This document shows, in pieces, positions 52,916 through 60,705 of a stretch of 64,000 nt of DNA (positions within the stretch are counted from its first letter, which is position 1; each line of letters opens with the position of its first letter). The notes under the pieces were generated by a model. The model saw only the letters and a list, made by a program, of their open reading frames with translations, searched no databases and was not told the origin of the DNA. The stretch spans positions 87,891 to 151,890 of the forward strand of contig JAKLJI010000004.1 of the NCBI GenBank assembly GCA_023151275.1. Reading direction: 5' to 3'. The position numbers and the translations under genes are program-made. The stretch comes from Bacteroidia bacterium (GTDB lineage Bacteria > Bacteroidota > Bacteroidia > UKL13-3).

Positions 52916-53794
52916 ATGAAACACATTTATTTAATATTACTTCTCGGTTTAGGCTGTGGCAGTTATAAACCGGTAAAGGCCCAGGTTCATGGATTTGAGA
53001 ATTGGGTAACGAGAACCGAGGGCACAACAAATTGGGAAGATCCGCAAGGATGGTTTACGTTGAATAGCCTCGGGAAATTTGGATTTCCGGCAACCACAAC
53101 TTCTAGTTCAGATGCACATAGCGGAACTAGATCAGCATTGCTTGAAACTACTCAAACTCCATTTGGAACCATTCCTGGGATTCTTACCTTGGGTGATATG
53201 TTGGATGATAACGGGGAGGCAGATTTGAACCGAACCTTTGTTCCATTTCAAGGAAGGCCCACACATATTCGTTTTTGGGTAAAAGCAGAACCTGATTCCG
53301 GTGATAGTGTAGCCATGTTGTGCCAACTCAGAAAAACAATAGCAGATGGAAGCCAATTGCTTGTTGCAGAAGCCGGCTGGACATTCGGTGATTATAGCAA
53401 CGGTTGGATGAAGGTTGAAATTCCAATGGAATACTTAAGCAATGAATTGCCCGATTCCATTTCAATTTTGTTTGCATCGAGCAGGGATGAGTCCGCTCCG
53501 GTTGCAGGTTCCAAGCTTTGGGTTGATGATTTGGAATTGGAAGGTTTGCAGGTTGGTCAAAAGGAATTGAATGTTGAATCCTTTGCTTACTACCCAAATC
53601 CTACAAGCAAAAGTTTAACATTTGTTGGACCTGCCATTGAAGGGGTAAAGATTTTTGATTTAATGGGAAATTTATTAAAAGAAATTCCGGTTATGGAAAA
53701 TACCATACAGCTGGATCTGGCTGCAGGACATTACTTAATTCAACCAAATTCTTCTAAATTTTTTTACCAAGCAAAACCACTAATCATTAATTAA
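52916..53794 (+). CDS. PCMD-like secreted protein with T9SS sorting domain
   Basis: 292 residues: signal peptide (MKHIYLILLLGLGCGSYKPVKAQ), a jelly-roll-like domain (about 25-210, GFENWVTRTEGTTNWEDPQGWFTLNSLG ... SSDAHSGTRSALLET ... GRPTHIRFWVKAEPDSGDSVAMLCQL ... KLWVDDLELEGL) of the putative carbohydrate-metabolism (PCMD) type, and a T9SS sorting domain (VESFAYYPNPTSKSLTFVGP ... LAAGHYLIQ). It is probably surface-exposed and carbohydrate-binding. The following membrane protein gene starts one base after the stop. Confidence 0.75.
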   Translation: MKHIYLILLLGLGCGSYKPVKAQVHGFENWVTRTEGTTNWEDPQGWFTLNSLGKFGFPATTTSSSDAHSGTRSALLETTQTPFGTIPGILTLGDMLDDNGEADLNRTFVPFQGRPTHIRFWVKAEPDSGDSVAMLCQLRKTIADGSQLLVAEAGWTFGDYSNGWMKVEIPMEYLSNELPDSISILFASSRDESAPVAGSKLWVDDLELEGLQVGQKELNVESFAYYPNPTSKSLTFVGPAIEGVKIFDLMGNLLKEIPVMENTIQLDLAAGHYLIQPNSSKFFYQAKPLIIN

Positions 53795-53795
53795 T

Positions 53796-54395
53796 ATGAA
53801 TCCTACATCCTTCAACGAAAACGAGGCCCTGCAATTAATTGAGCAAATGATTAACAGGGCGCAGCAAAAAATGCACGACAATGGCATGTATTGGTTGCTT
53901 TGGGGAGTTTTGGTCTTTGTTTCTGCACTTACAGATTATGTGCTCCTAACTCAATTTACCTATGAAAAACATGCCTTAGTATGGGCCATTTTAATGCCTT
54001 TGGGTGGTTTGATAAGTTTTTTGATGGGCTGGAAAGACAGTCAGAAAAAAAAGCTGGAGGCAAAAACCTATGTGGATGAATTGATGGGCTATGTGGTGAC
54101 AGCATTTACCATCAGCTTATTGATTATTTGTTTAATTATGCCCATGACTGGCACCAATTGGAAATCCTTTTTTCCGGTGATTATGGTTGTTTATGCCTTG
54201 GTTACGTACATATCCGGTGGAATTCTTCAGGTTAAACCTTTGCGCATGGGCTCTTTTGTAAATTGGATTTGCGCCATCGTCGCTTTCTTTTTCCAATACG
54301 ATATTCAATTACTTTTGCTGGCAACAGCGGTGCTGGGTGGATTCATTATTCCCGGCATCCTTCAAAACAAAGCATATCGCGCGGCCCATGTTTAA
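53796..54395 (+). CDS. Six-helix membrane protein of unknown function
   Basis: 199 residues: a soluble N-terminus (NENEALQLIEQMINRAQQKMHDNGMYWLLWG) and six membrane helices, in three pairs. This architecture is frequent in Bacteroidota directly upstream of a small HTH regulator, as here, where the regulator ATG overlaps the stop by eight bases. The pair may form a membrane sensor/regulator unit; no ligand is evident. Confidence 0.7.
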   Translation: MNPTSFNENEALQLIEQMINRAQQKMHDNGMYWLLWGVLVFVSALTDYVLLTQFTYEKHALVWAILMPLGGLISFLMGWKDSQKKKLEAKTYVDELMGYVVTAFTISLLIICLIMPMTGTNWKSFFPVIMVVYALVTYISGGILQVKPLRMGSFVNWICAIVAFFFQYDIQLLLLATAVLGGFIIPGILQNKAYRAAHV

Positions 54396-54678
54396 AGACC
54401 TTGATCCTGTTTTACATTCCCAACTACGATTGGCAGTAGTATCGGTTTTGGTAGGTGTGAAAGAGGCTGAATTTAATTTCTTGAAAGAAAAAACCGGTGC
54501 AACTGCCGGTAATCTAAGTGCCCAGCTGCAAAAGCTGAAAGATGCCGGCTACATTGAAATTGAGAAAAGCTTTAGAGATAATTTTCCCTTAACCACTTGC
54601 AAGCTTACCCCTAAAGGCTTGCAAGCATTTGAAAACTATGTAAAGAGCCTGAAATCGTATATTCAGGTTAAGAAATAA
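54388..54678 (+). CDS. Winged-helix transcriptional regulator (HTH_34-like)
   Basis: 96 residues from the ATG at 54388 (MFKDLDPVLHSQLRLAVVSVLVG); the track's longer version runs back into the membrane protein. It is a MarR/ArsR-like winged helix: VKEAEFNFLKEKTGATAGNLSAQLQKLKDAGYIEIEKSFRDNFPLTTCKLTPKGLQAFENYVKSL. It overlaps the preceding gene by eight bases, so the two are coupled. It probably regulates its own operon. Confidence 0.85.
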   Translation: MFKDLDPVLHSQLRLAVVSVLVGVKEAEFNFLKEKTGATAGNLSAQLQKLKDAGYIEIEKSFRDNFPLTTCKLTPKGLQAFENYVKSLKSYIQVKK

Positions 54679-54712
54679 AAAATCCGGATTCCTTTCGAGA
54701 ATCCGGATTTTT
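54678..54712. terminator. Bidirectional terminator
   Basis: AAAAATCCGGATTC-CTTTCGA-GAATCCGGATTTTT, perfect stem with T- and A-runs, between the HTH gene and the convergent nucleoid-protein gene. Confidence 0.92.
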
Positions 54713-54727
54713 AGCTATGTCCCACTA

Positions 54728-55774
54728 TTAACTTTCTTGCTCAAAGTAAATTTTATAGTATTTCCTTCCATCCGGGTCCGTACCTCGCTCTATCAATTCT
54801 TTGTTGCCATGGATATAGATATGGAAGTTTTTATCCAGCTTAAGTACGCTTTTAAAAACCTTGGATTGTTTTTTTACTGCTGCGGAGGAGATTTCAAATT
54901 CGGTAAAAGCATCCAGCTCGCGACTTTGCCGGTAAGCCTCATCAAAGGTTTGAAAGGAGGTGATTAGACCCTGATCTTGCAGTACTTCCTGCTCAAATTC
55001 TTCCTTAACAAACTTTTCTTTTTTCTTGAAGAAATCCACCGACCGGTTAAGTAAATCAATTTGGTCGGCTTTGTTTACTTCAAATTCTTCCGGCAATTGA
55101 AGTTTCACAAAATCACTTGTTAGGTTCATGAATTCGCGGGTTTGATGGAATTCATCCTTTACCACTTCCAGGTTCAAAAACTCATCGCGCCAGTAGCGAG
55201 CCTCACCACCCCGGTTGCTTTGGTCGATTATTAATACACGGAAACCATCTTCTTGTTCATGATCCAGAATGAGGCAGGCTTTGTCCAACTTTTCCGGACT
55301 AATGCCTTCTTCCGCTAGCAGTTCAAAGTTCTTTCCGTTTTCGAGGGTTTTGATAAAACTTTGTTTTTGTTCTGATTTGAACAAACCCAATGCCCGAATG
55401 GCCTTGCCTTCGTAATGAATTTCGGAAAATGAGGCTACAAAAAAATCGCCGGGTTTTATTTGTGGATGGCTTGAACGTTCGTGCAACAAAGACGCCAGCT
55501 GAACACTGGTTAAATGTAAGTTTGTTCCGTTGTCAAAATAGTCTTTTGCATAGCGGAAAACGGCATTCATATCGGGATTGCCATCAGAGAAAGTGAAGCG
55601 ATGGTATTCAAAATTTTTGAATGAACTCAAAAAGAATTTATGAAGCAGGATGCGCAATTCAGGGTTGTCGATATCCAGTTCGGTTTTACTAAGTTCAATG
55701 GAATCTCCATGGGTAGGGTTTCCAATGCGGTGCAATGAACAGGCTTCCAGGTATGCGGCTTCGGTTCCAATCAT
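54728..55774 (-). CDS. NdpA/YejK-type nucleoid-associated protein
   Basis: 348 residues matching the 37-kDa nucleoid-associated family: RILLHKFFLSSFKNFEYHRF near 40, YAKDYFDNGTNLHLTSVQLASLLHERSSHPQIKPGDFFVASFSEI near 75-120, ALGLFKSEQKQSFIKT, then a C-terminal ANNRGGEARYWRDEFL-like segment (QSNRGGEARYWRDEFLNL). In E. coli YejK binds nucleoid DNA and topoisomerase IV; the family is also found near phage-defence genes in some genomes, though nothing here suggests that. It is monocistronic. Confidence 0.85.
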   Translation of the reverse strand: MIGTEAAYLEACSLHRIGNPTHGDSIELSKTELDIDNPELRILLHKFFLSSFKNFEYHRFTFSDGNPDMNAVFRYAKDYFDNGTNLHLTSVQLASLLHERSSHPQIKPGDFFVASFSEIHYEGKAIRALGLFKSEQKQSFIKTLENGKNFELLAEEGISPEKLDKACLILDHEQEDGFRVLIIDQSNRGGEARYWRDEFLNLEVVKDEFHQTREFMNLTSDFVKLQLPEEFEVNKADQIDLLNRSVDFFKKKEKFVKEEFEQEVLQDQGLITSFQTFDEAYRQSRELDAFTEFEISSAAVKKQSKVFKSVLKLDKNFHIYIHGNKELIERGTDPDGRKYYKIYFEQES

Positions 55775-55810
55775 AGGGGGAAAAATAAGCAGGAAAGGGG
55801 AAAGAACATA

Positions 55811-55843
55811 AAAAAAACGCCGCGGCTGTTATACCACGGCGTT
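55811..55843 (-). terminator. Terminator after the CBS-domain gene
   Basis: On the minus strand AACGCCGTGG-(8)-CCGCGGCGTT with one mismatch, followed by eight T. It lies about 60 bases downstream of the CBS gene. Confidence 0.85.
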
Positions 55844-55901
55844 AAACCAAGGCAGGGCCATCACTCCCTGCTATTTGAACCCCATCCGCATGAAAGAATC
55901 G

Positions 55902-56369
55902 TTATATCCCGAAACCGGAAGTTTCGATGGTATAAGTCGATCTTTTCTCAACCGGATTTACCTCAAAGGAGAAGGACTTTACAAGGTCCTTGTTGGTTAC
56001 GATGCCCACCAGCTTGCCATCTTCCACTACAGGCAATGCCTGAAAGCGGCCTTTGTCCAGCATTTCAAGGGCTTCATCCAATCCGGCTTCCGGAGAAATA
56101 TGAATAGGATCTGGAGTCATTAAATCCTCCATTTTAAATTCCTCATTCAAGGTTTCTACGTGAACGTTGCCGGCTCCCAATTTGGCGTAAAGAAAATTCA
56201 GTGCATCATTCACCGAAATTATCCCCACAATTTTATCCTCTTCTACGATAGGCAGATGAGCTATTTTGAATTGACAGAAAAAATCAAGCACCTGAGAAAA
56301 GCGATTGTTCAAGTTTGCAACAACCAACTCTCTGGTCATTATATGTTTTACTTTAATATCTGTTTTCAT
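55902..56369 (-). CDS. Tandem CBS-domain protein
   Basis: 155 residues consisting of one Bateman module: first CBS (VKHIMTRELVVANLNNRFSQVLDFFCQFKIAHLPIVEEDKIVGIISVNDALNFL) and second CBS (MEDLMTPDPIHISPEAGLDEALEMLDKGRFQALPVVEDGKLVGIVTNKDLVKSF). Such modules bind adenine nucleotides and act as energy sensors. There is no attached effector domain and no partner gene on the same strand nearby. It ends at a strong terminator. Confidence 0.92.
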   Translation of the reverse strand: MKTDIKVKHIMTRELVVANLNNRFSQVLDFFCQFKIAHLPIVEEDKIVGIISVNDALNFLYAKLGAGNVHVETLNEEFKMEDLMTPDPIHISPEAGLDEALEMLDKGRFQALPVVEDGKLVGIVTNKDLVKSFSFEVNPVEKRSTYTIETSGFGI

Positions 56370-56453
56370 GGCCTGTTGAATTGATACCCAAAGGTAGCTG
56401 CGGCCAAACTTTCAAAGAATGATAAAGGTCAAACCGAAAACTGAGTTTTATCC

Positions 56454-56735
56454 ATGGATAATGTGCAATCCACAAAGGTTTTAAGTTTTTGTGGTTTGGC
56501 AGATTCAGGGATTTCTCCGGTTGGTACCCTCCAGGATTGCTTCGAGTACAGGCAATTTAATTCTGGTTTTGGTTTGATATTCCTCGCATTGTTAAATGAA
56601 ATTCTTTTTGCTATTTTAGGTGTGATAACTTTAACCTCAATAGCAATTATGATTCAACTACACAGAGAATACCGGAATACCAAACCAAAAGCCTACGGAA
56701 CAGATACCATAATTAATCTCGAGTTTGGCGGGTGA
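56454..56735 (+). CDS. Doubtful small membrane-protein ORF
   Basis: 93 residues with one clear hydrophobic helix (FGLIFLALLNEILFAILGVITLTSIAIMIQL) and a short basic segment after it. No family is recognised and the N-terminal 35 residues look non-coding. It lies 8 bases before a REP hairpin and the RAYT gene, and may be a fragment. I list it because the helix composition is unlike a random frame. Confidence 0.3.
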   Translation: MDNVQSTKVLSFCGLADSGISPVGTLQDCFEYRQFNSGFGLIFLALLNEILFAILGVITLTSIAIMIQLHREYRNTKPKAYGTDTIINLEFGG

Positions 56736-56742
56736 AACGTAA

Positions 56743-56765
56743 GGGCGTACCCTTGTGGTCGCCCC
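56743..56765. repeat. REP hairpin upstream of the RAYT gene
   Basis: GGGCG-t-ACC-CTTGT-GGT-CGCCC: an 8-bp stem with one bulged base, 15 bases before the transposase ATG. The same hairpin sequence occurs within the gene. Confidence 0.8.
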
Positions 56766-56780
56766 AATAAAACAAACAAG

Positions 56781-57491
56781 ATGAACAACAAAACAAAATA
56801 CAATCCCAATATCCACCACCGAAAGTCTATCCGATTAAAAGGTTATGATTATGCGCAGGCGGGATTGTATTTTATTACGATTTGTTGTCAGAATAGGGCG
56901 TGTTTGTTTGGAGAGGTTGTGAATAAAGAAATGAAATTGAATGATGCAGGAACGATGGTTGAAAATGAATGGTTGAAATTACCCAATCGATTTCAAAATA
57001 TACAATTACACGAATATGTTGTGATGCCAAACCATTTCCACGCCATTTTGGAAATCGTAGGGGCGACCCTTGTGGTCGCCCAAAATGATGCGGGCAATCA
57101 AAATAACACCAGTATCCAAAATGGGCAACCACAAGGGTTTGCCCAAACGGTGAATACCTCAAATAATGATGATTCAAAAATGGGGCAACCACAAGGGTTT
57201 GCCCATCCGGTGAATACCTCAAATGATGATGATTCAAAAATGGGGCAACCACAAGGGATTGCCCCTACGGGTAAAACCGTTGGCAATATGATTGGTGCAT
57301 TCCAATCCATTGTTACGGTGGAATATATTCGTGGGGTGAAAACGTTGAATTGGCAACCGTTTGACGGTAAATTATGGCAACGAAATTATTATGAACATAT
57401 CATCCGCAATGAACAATCGTATCTAACCATATCGAATTACATCAAAAACAATCCCGCAAAATGGGGGGATGACAAATTTTATAAAAAATGA
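56781..57491 (+). CDS. REP-associated tyrosine transposase (RAYT, Y1/HUH) containing REP-encoded repeats
   Basis: 236 residues. The N-terminal half has the TnpA_REP pattern (RKSIRLKGYDYAQAGLYFITICCQNRACLFG) and the HUH motif in EYVVMPNHFHAILEIVG. The C-terminal part gives the tyrosine helix (GKLWQRNYYEHIIRNEQSYLTISNYIKNNPAKW). Between them (about 95-165) is an insertion without homology to RAYTs: GATLVVAQNDAG followed by two and a half copies of GQPQGFAxxVNTSNxDDSKM, encoded by REP hairpins and a 60-bp tandem repeat. RAYTs cut and mobilise REP sequences as single strands. The catalytic residues look intact, so the enzyme may be active. Confidence 0.9.
   Translation: MNNKTKYNPNIHHRKSIRLKGYDYAQAGLYFITICCQNRACLFGEVVNKEMKLNDAGTMVENEWLKLPNRFQNIQLHEYVVMPNHFHAILEIVGATLVVAQNDAGNQNNTSIQNGQPQGFAQTVNTSNNDDSKMGQPQGFAHPVNTSNDDDSKMGQPQGIAPTGKTVGNMIGAFQSIVTVEYIRGVKTLNWQPFDGKLWQRNYYEHIIRNEQSYLTISNYIKNNPAKWGDDKFYKK
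57060..57081. repeat. REP hairpin inside the RAYT coding sequence
   Basis: GGGCGACC-CTTGT-GGTCGCCC, a perfect 8-bp stem, in frame within the transposase gene (encoding GATLVVAQ). It has the same orientation as the upstream REP at 56743, without the bulged base. Confidence 0.85.
57122..57265. repeat. Tandem 60-bp in-frame repeats built on inverted REP sequences
   Basis: Three REP-like units (GGGCAACCACAAGGGTTTGCCC and variants) start at about 57123, 57183 and 57243, in inverted orientation relative to the REP at 57060. They are spaced exactly 60 bases by TGAATACCTCAAATxATGATG-type spacers, so each unit adds 20 codons without shifting the frame. Confidence 0.88.
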
Positions 57492-57820
57492 AATTCAACG
57501 ATTAATATTTAGAATGGACGTTTCCAAGGTTGTATGATTGATGATGAATGGTTAATCGTCAGTGATTTGTGTTTGATGGCTAATTTTAACTGAATTTTGC
57601 ACAAAAGGCATTATTTGCCATCGAGAATGGACCATAAATAAAAAGAAAAATTATCTCTGCTTGAACAGGATTTATTCTTTGATGGCACAAAACACTAAAC
57701 TCATAGTGAATTTATCAAGTCGGCAAAGGCAAAAAAACCTTAGTCCTTAACTATTCCTTTATCAAAGTATACCCAATTTCATCCCACCACGCCCCTTCGG
57801 CTTAGGGACAGCAGCGGTAA

Positions 57821-58050
57821 CCCGTGGCGGCTTTTGCCTGGAATTTGATGGAAATTAATTGCCGTTATTTTTATGAATTTGAAATTGAATACGCGGGCTG
57901 CACACTTGAACAAGCGACCGCAGGAAGCTCTGTTCAAGTGTATGTCAGCCCGGCAAAAGCCGACGGGGATTACAAGCGCATGGCCCGGCCGGCCGGGGTG
58001 GAAACGCATTTTAATGTTGCGTAAATTGAATTACCCCGGCCGGCAAGCCC
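57821..58050. other. Strongly structured GC-rich intergenic sequence
   Basis: Between the RAYT gene and the end of the TonB receptor gene (57492-58067) no credible gene is seen. The right part is unusually GC-rich and carries three nested or adjacent inverted repeats: CGGCTTTTGCC / GGCAAAAGCCG (57828-57838 and 57952-57962), GGGCTGcACACTTGAACA / TGTTCAAGTG...CAGCCC (57895-57912 and 57931-57951), and GCCGGCCGGGGT / ACCCCGGCCGGC (57988-57999 and 58033-58044), the last enclosing ACGCA/TGCGT. The small ORFs crossing it read through both arms and look accidental. A structured RNA or a non-autonomous repeat element is likely. Confidence 0.6.
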
Positions 58051-58067
58051 CTAAAAAAGAAAGTATG

Positions 58068-60371
58068 TTACCATTTCCAACGCATGCCGCCATACACCAT
58101 GCGTCCAAATACCGGCCCCCAAACTAGGGTGGCATCAAAGTATTCGTCGAAGGGTGTGGAGGCATTTAATATGGCGTGGTGCTGCATGAAATTGAACAAG
58201 TTTTCGGCTCCGACATACAAATCCAGTCCTTGGTTTTTGAAGGATTTGCTTACCTGTACATTGCTTAACCAATAGGCTTCGGAGCTATTGGCAAACAAAT
58301 CGCCGTGGTGATTTCCGCTGGTGGATGGAAGCGGTTTCTGACCAATCCATTGTAGCGTATAATCAAAGCTCCATTTGGTTTTGGTTTCGTAGGCAAAGTT
58401 GGCAAAGGCCCGGTGTTTGGCTACCATAGGCGCATTGAGCAATTGTGATTTGTATTGCGTACGCGTGTCGAACAAACGGTATGCGAGTCGAATATCAAAC
58501 CTGCGCATGGGCTCTACCTCAAGCTGAATTTGCAGGTTGTTTGAATAACTTCTTCCTTCCAGGTTGTAAAAATAAACCGATCGCGAATCTTCGTACCGGT
58601 CAACCACCAACTGGTTTTCAAAACGGGTATGGAAAAAGTCGATATGCAAGGTGGCCGGCCGATAATTCAAACGAAATTCATGTTGCAGGCTTAAACCATA
58701 GTTCCAGGCAATTTCGGGTCTGAAACCTGCCATACTCAATGGATATTCGCTCAAGGGAACAAGGGTTTGCAAGTTCAACTTGGGGAATTGAAATACCCGC
58801 GAACTAGCCAAGAGCGTCATGTTTTCACCTAAAACTGAAGCTAATCTTCGTCCTCTGCCTGCCGATGCACGCAAAACGGTTTTATCGCTGATTGCATAGC
58901 GCAGGTGCAATCGAGGTGTGATAAATCCATTGAAAATGGAACTGTAATCTCCACGGATTCCACTTACTAGTGTGAACTTGGGCAATACATTGAGCGTGTA
59001 TTCAAAGAATGCACCGCTTACCACTTCTTGTTGGTTCCAAACCACCGGCAACAAGGTGTCGAATTGCACCAATCGTTCTGCAAAGCGGTCGGATTGAATA
59101 CTGAATCCGGTTTTGAACTTGTGGTTGGTTGTGCCAATAATGCTCTGGTAAATGAAATTGATATAGGTGCTTTGCTGTTGGCCGCCGTAGTTGTGTTTGC
59201 CAAACCTGGCCTGGTTGTTTTGATTGGCAAATTGCATTTGAAGACCCATGCTTTTGTAAACCTTACGAGGAAAGGTAAAGGCCAACTTACTCCAGGCTTC
59301 CTGGCGCTGGGCGCCGAGTTTCATGGCGTAGAGTTTCCCAGGATTGTCAACATTTACACCCAGTTGACCGGAGTTGCGCAGGTCATCCAAAACCCGAAAT
59401 CCTCCCATCCAGCTAAGGCCTTTGCTAAGGTCCCAACGAAAGCGGTACAAGAGGTTGCCTTGCCGGCCTGTTGGGTTATCCATGAAGCCGTCTTTGTTGT
59501 GGTCGGTTTCCAAAAAGGTGGTATTGCCGTGCAGAAAAAGCACATGCCTAAATTTTCCATCTGTATGCAGGCGGGTTACCATGTTTAATTCGGTGCGACC
59601 TCCTGCTCCGTAATAGGAATTAAGGTAAAGCCTTTCTTTGGTTTCGGTGCTGTGCAGTTCGGTATTGATTTGTCCGGCCATGCTTTCAAATCCATTTACC
59701 ACCGAGCCTTGTCCTTTGGTAACCTGAATGCCTTTTAACCAAGTTCCAGGAGTAAACGATGGCCCTTGAAGCATGGAGATTCCGCGTGTGGAGGGAATAT
59801 TTTCCTGCGACATAAGCGTGTACTGCGATGCCAATCCTAACATTTGGATTTGCTTGGTACCGGTAAGTGCATCGCTAAAAGCTACATCTACGGAGGGATT
59901 GGTTTCAAAGCTTTCTGACAAGTTGCAACAAGCGGCTTTAAACAATTCCTTCTCGTTCATCAAGGTGGTTTTAAAAGGGTCGATAAAACTTACCTCACTT
60001 GATTTGCGCACATAGGAAACTGCAATTTCGCCCAACTCATTTCGGTTGATAAGTGCAACCTTCACAAAGGGTTCTCCAGCAATGAGCAGTGTATCGGTTT
60101 TAAACCCAATATAGCTAATCACCAGCTTGCGGGAATTGGGATGGTAGGGAAGTTGGAAATGCCCTAGGCTGTCACTAGTTGTTCCCGATTGCGTGTATAA
60201 CCAATGAATACTTGCACCTTCAATTGGAAGGATATTTCCTTTATCCGTGGTTTCGGTTACAATTCCACGAAGTATTCTCTTCTCTTGGGCATGAACCGTT
60301 GCGAGTTGAAGCCCAAGGAAGAAAAACAGGTACAGGAAACGGGTTAAAGCTTTCCTTTTTTTAATCTTCAT
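58068..60371 (-). CDS. TonB-dependent receptor, probable copper/metal type
   Basis: 767 residues from the ATG at 60371 (MKIKKRKALTRFLYLFFFLGLQLATVHAQ); the track start adds 33 residues overlapping the HMA gene. Order: signal peptide, carboxypeptidase-regulatory-like domain (about 30-115), plug (about 130-240, with KELFKAACCNLSESFETNPSVDVAFSDALTGTKQIQMLGLASQYTLM) and beta-barrel to the end. The AACCNLSE plug with a Cys pair, and the upstream HMA protein overlapping by 11 bases, suggest transport of copper or another soft metal. It is the last gene of the five-gene minus-strand cluster. Confidence 0.88.
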   Translation of the reverse strand: MKIKKRKALTRFLYLFFFLGLQLATVHAQEKRILRGIVTETTDKGNILPIEGASIHWLYTQSGTTSDSLGHFQLPYHPNSRKLVISYIGFKTDTLLIAGEPFVKVALINRNELGEIAVSYVRKSSEVSFIDPFKTTLMNEKELFKAACCNLSESFETNPSVDVAFSDALTGTKQIQMLGLASQYTLMSQENIPSTRGISMLQGPSFTPGTWLKGIQVTKGQGSVVNGFESMAGQINTELHSTETKERLYLNSYYGAGGRTELNMVTRLHTDGKFRHVLFLHGNTTFLETDHNKDGFMDNPTGRQGNLLYRFRWDLSKGLSWMGGFRVLDDLRNSGQLGVNVDNPGKLYAMKLGAQRQEAWSKLAFTFPRKVYKSMGLQMQFANQNNQARFGKHNYGGQQQSTYINFIYQSIIGTTNHKFKTGFSIQSDRFAERLVQFDTLLPVVWNQQEVVSGAFFEYTLNVLPKFTLVSGIRGDYSSIFNGFITPRLHLRYAISDKTVLRASAGRGRRLASVLGENMTLLASSRVFQFPKLNLQTLVPLSEYPLSMAGFRPEIAWNYGLSLQHEFRLNYRPATLHIDFFHTRFENQLVVDRYEDSRSVYFYNLEGRSYSNNLQIQLEVEPMRRFDIRLAYRLFDTRTQYKSQLLNAPMVAKHRAFANFAYETKTKWSFDYTLQWIGQKPLPSTSGNHHGDLFANSSEAYWLSNVQVSKSFKNQGLDLYVGAENLFNFMQHHAILNASTPFDEYFDATLVWGPVFGRMVYGGMRWKW

Positions 60372-60705
60372 GCGTATGCGGATTCTCCCGATAGAGGCAA
60401 CAACCGGGCAGTTCTGAATAGACCGAATCGGGAGCTGTTGCTTTTTCGGTATCGTGGCCTGATTTGGCAATTAATTCATGGATTTTTTCCAAAGAAATTT
60501 TGGTGGGATTGTAAACCACAACCAATTCTTTGGATTTGATATTCCATTCGGCCATTTTTATTCCTTTTTGGTCGAGCGCATTTTCAATGCGTGCCTTGCA
60601 TTGGGAGCAGTTGCCAAAAACTTTTAAAGTTGTTTTTTCGGTTTTGTTTTGGGCGTTAACCTGCAATCCCAGCAGGATAACCACCAATAGCATTAGATTT
60701 TTCAT
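60361..60705 (-). CDS. Periplasmic heavy-metal-associated (HMA) protein
   Basis: 114 residues: signal peptide (MKNLMLLVVILLGLQVNAQ), an HMA ferredoxin-like domain with metal-binding GNCSQCKARIE (CxxC) near 33, and a C-terminal extension ending GCCLYRENPHTHED with two further Cys and His residues. It should bind Cu(I) or a similar ion outside the cytoplasm. It overlaps the peroxidase gene by four bases (ATGA) and the TonB receptor start by 11 bases, so the three are translationally coupled. Confidence 0.88.
   Translation of the reverse strand: MKNLMLLVVILLGLQVNAQNKTEKTTLKVFGNCSQCKARIENALDQKGIKMAEWNIKSKELVVVYNPTKISLEKIHELIAKSGHDTEKATAPDSVYSELPGCCLYRENPHTHED

Noticed and set aside
57122-57265. 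CRISPR-like array because of regularly spaced repeats
   Set aside because: The spacers are themselves repeated, units are exactly 60 bp, and the array lies in frame within a transposase gene; it is a minisatellite built on REP hairpins.
57779-58127. Three overlapping small ORFs on both strands in the structured region
   Set aside because: They cross both arms of inverted repeats and have frames that depend on the repeats; no recognisable protein.
59028-59588. 186-residue plus-strand ORF opposite the TonB receptor
   Set aside because: Complete antisense shadow of a clear receptor gene.
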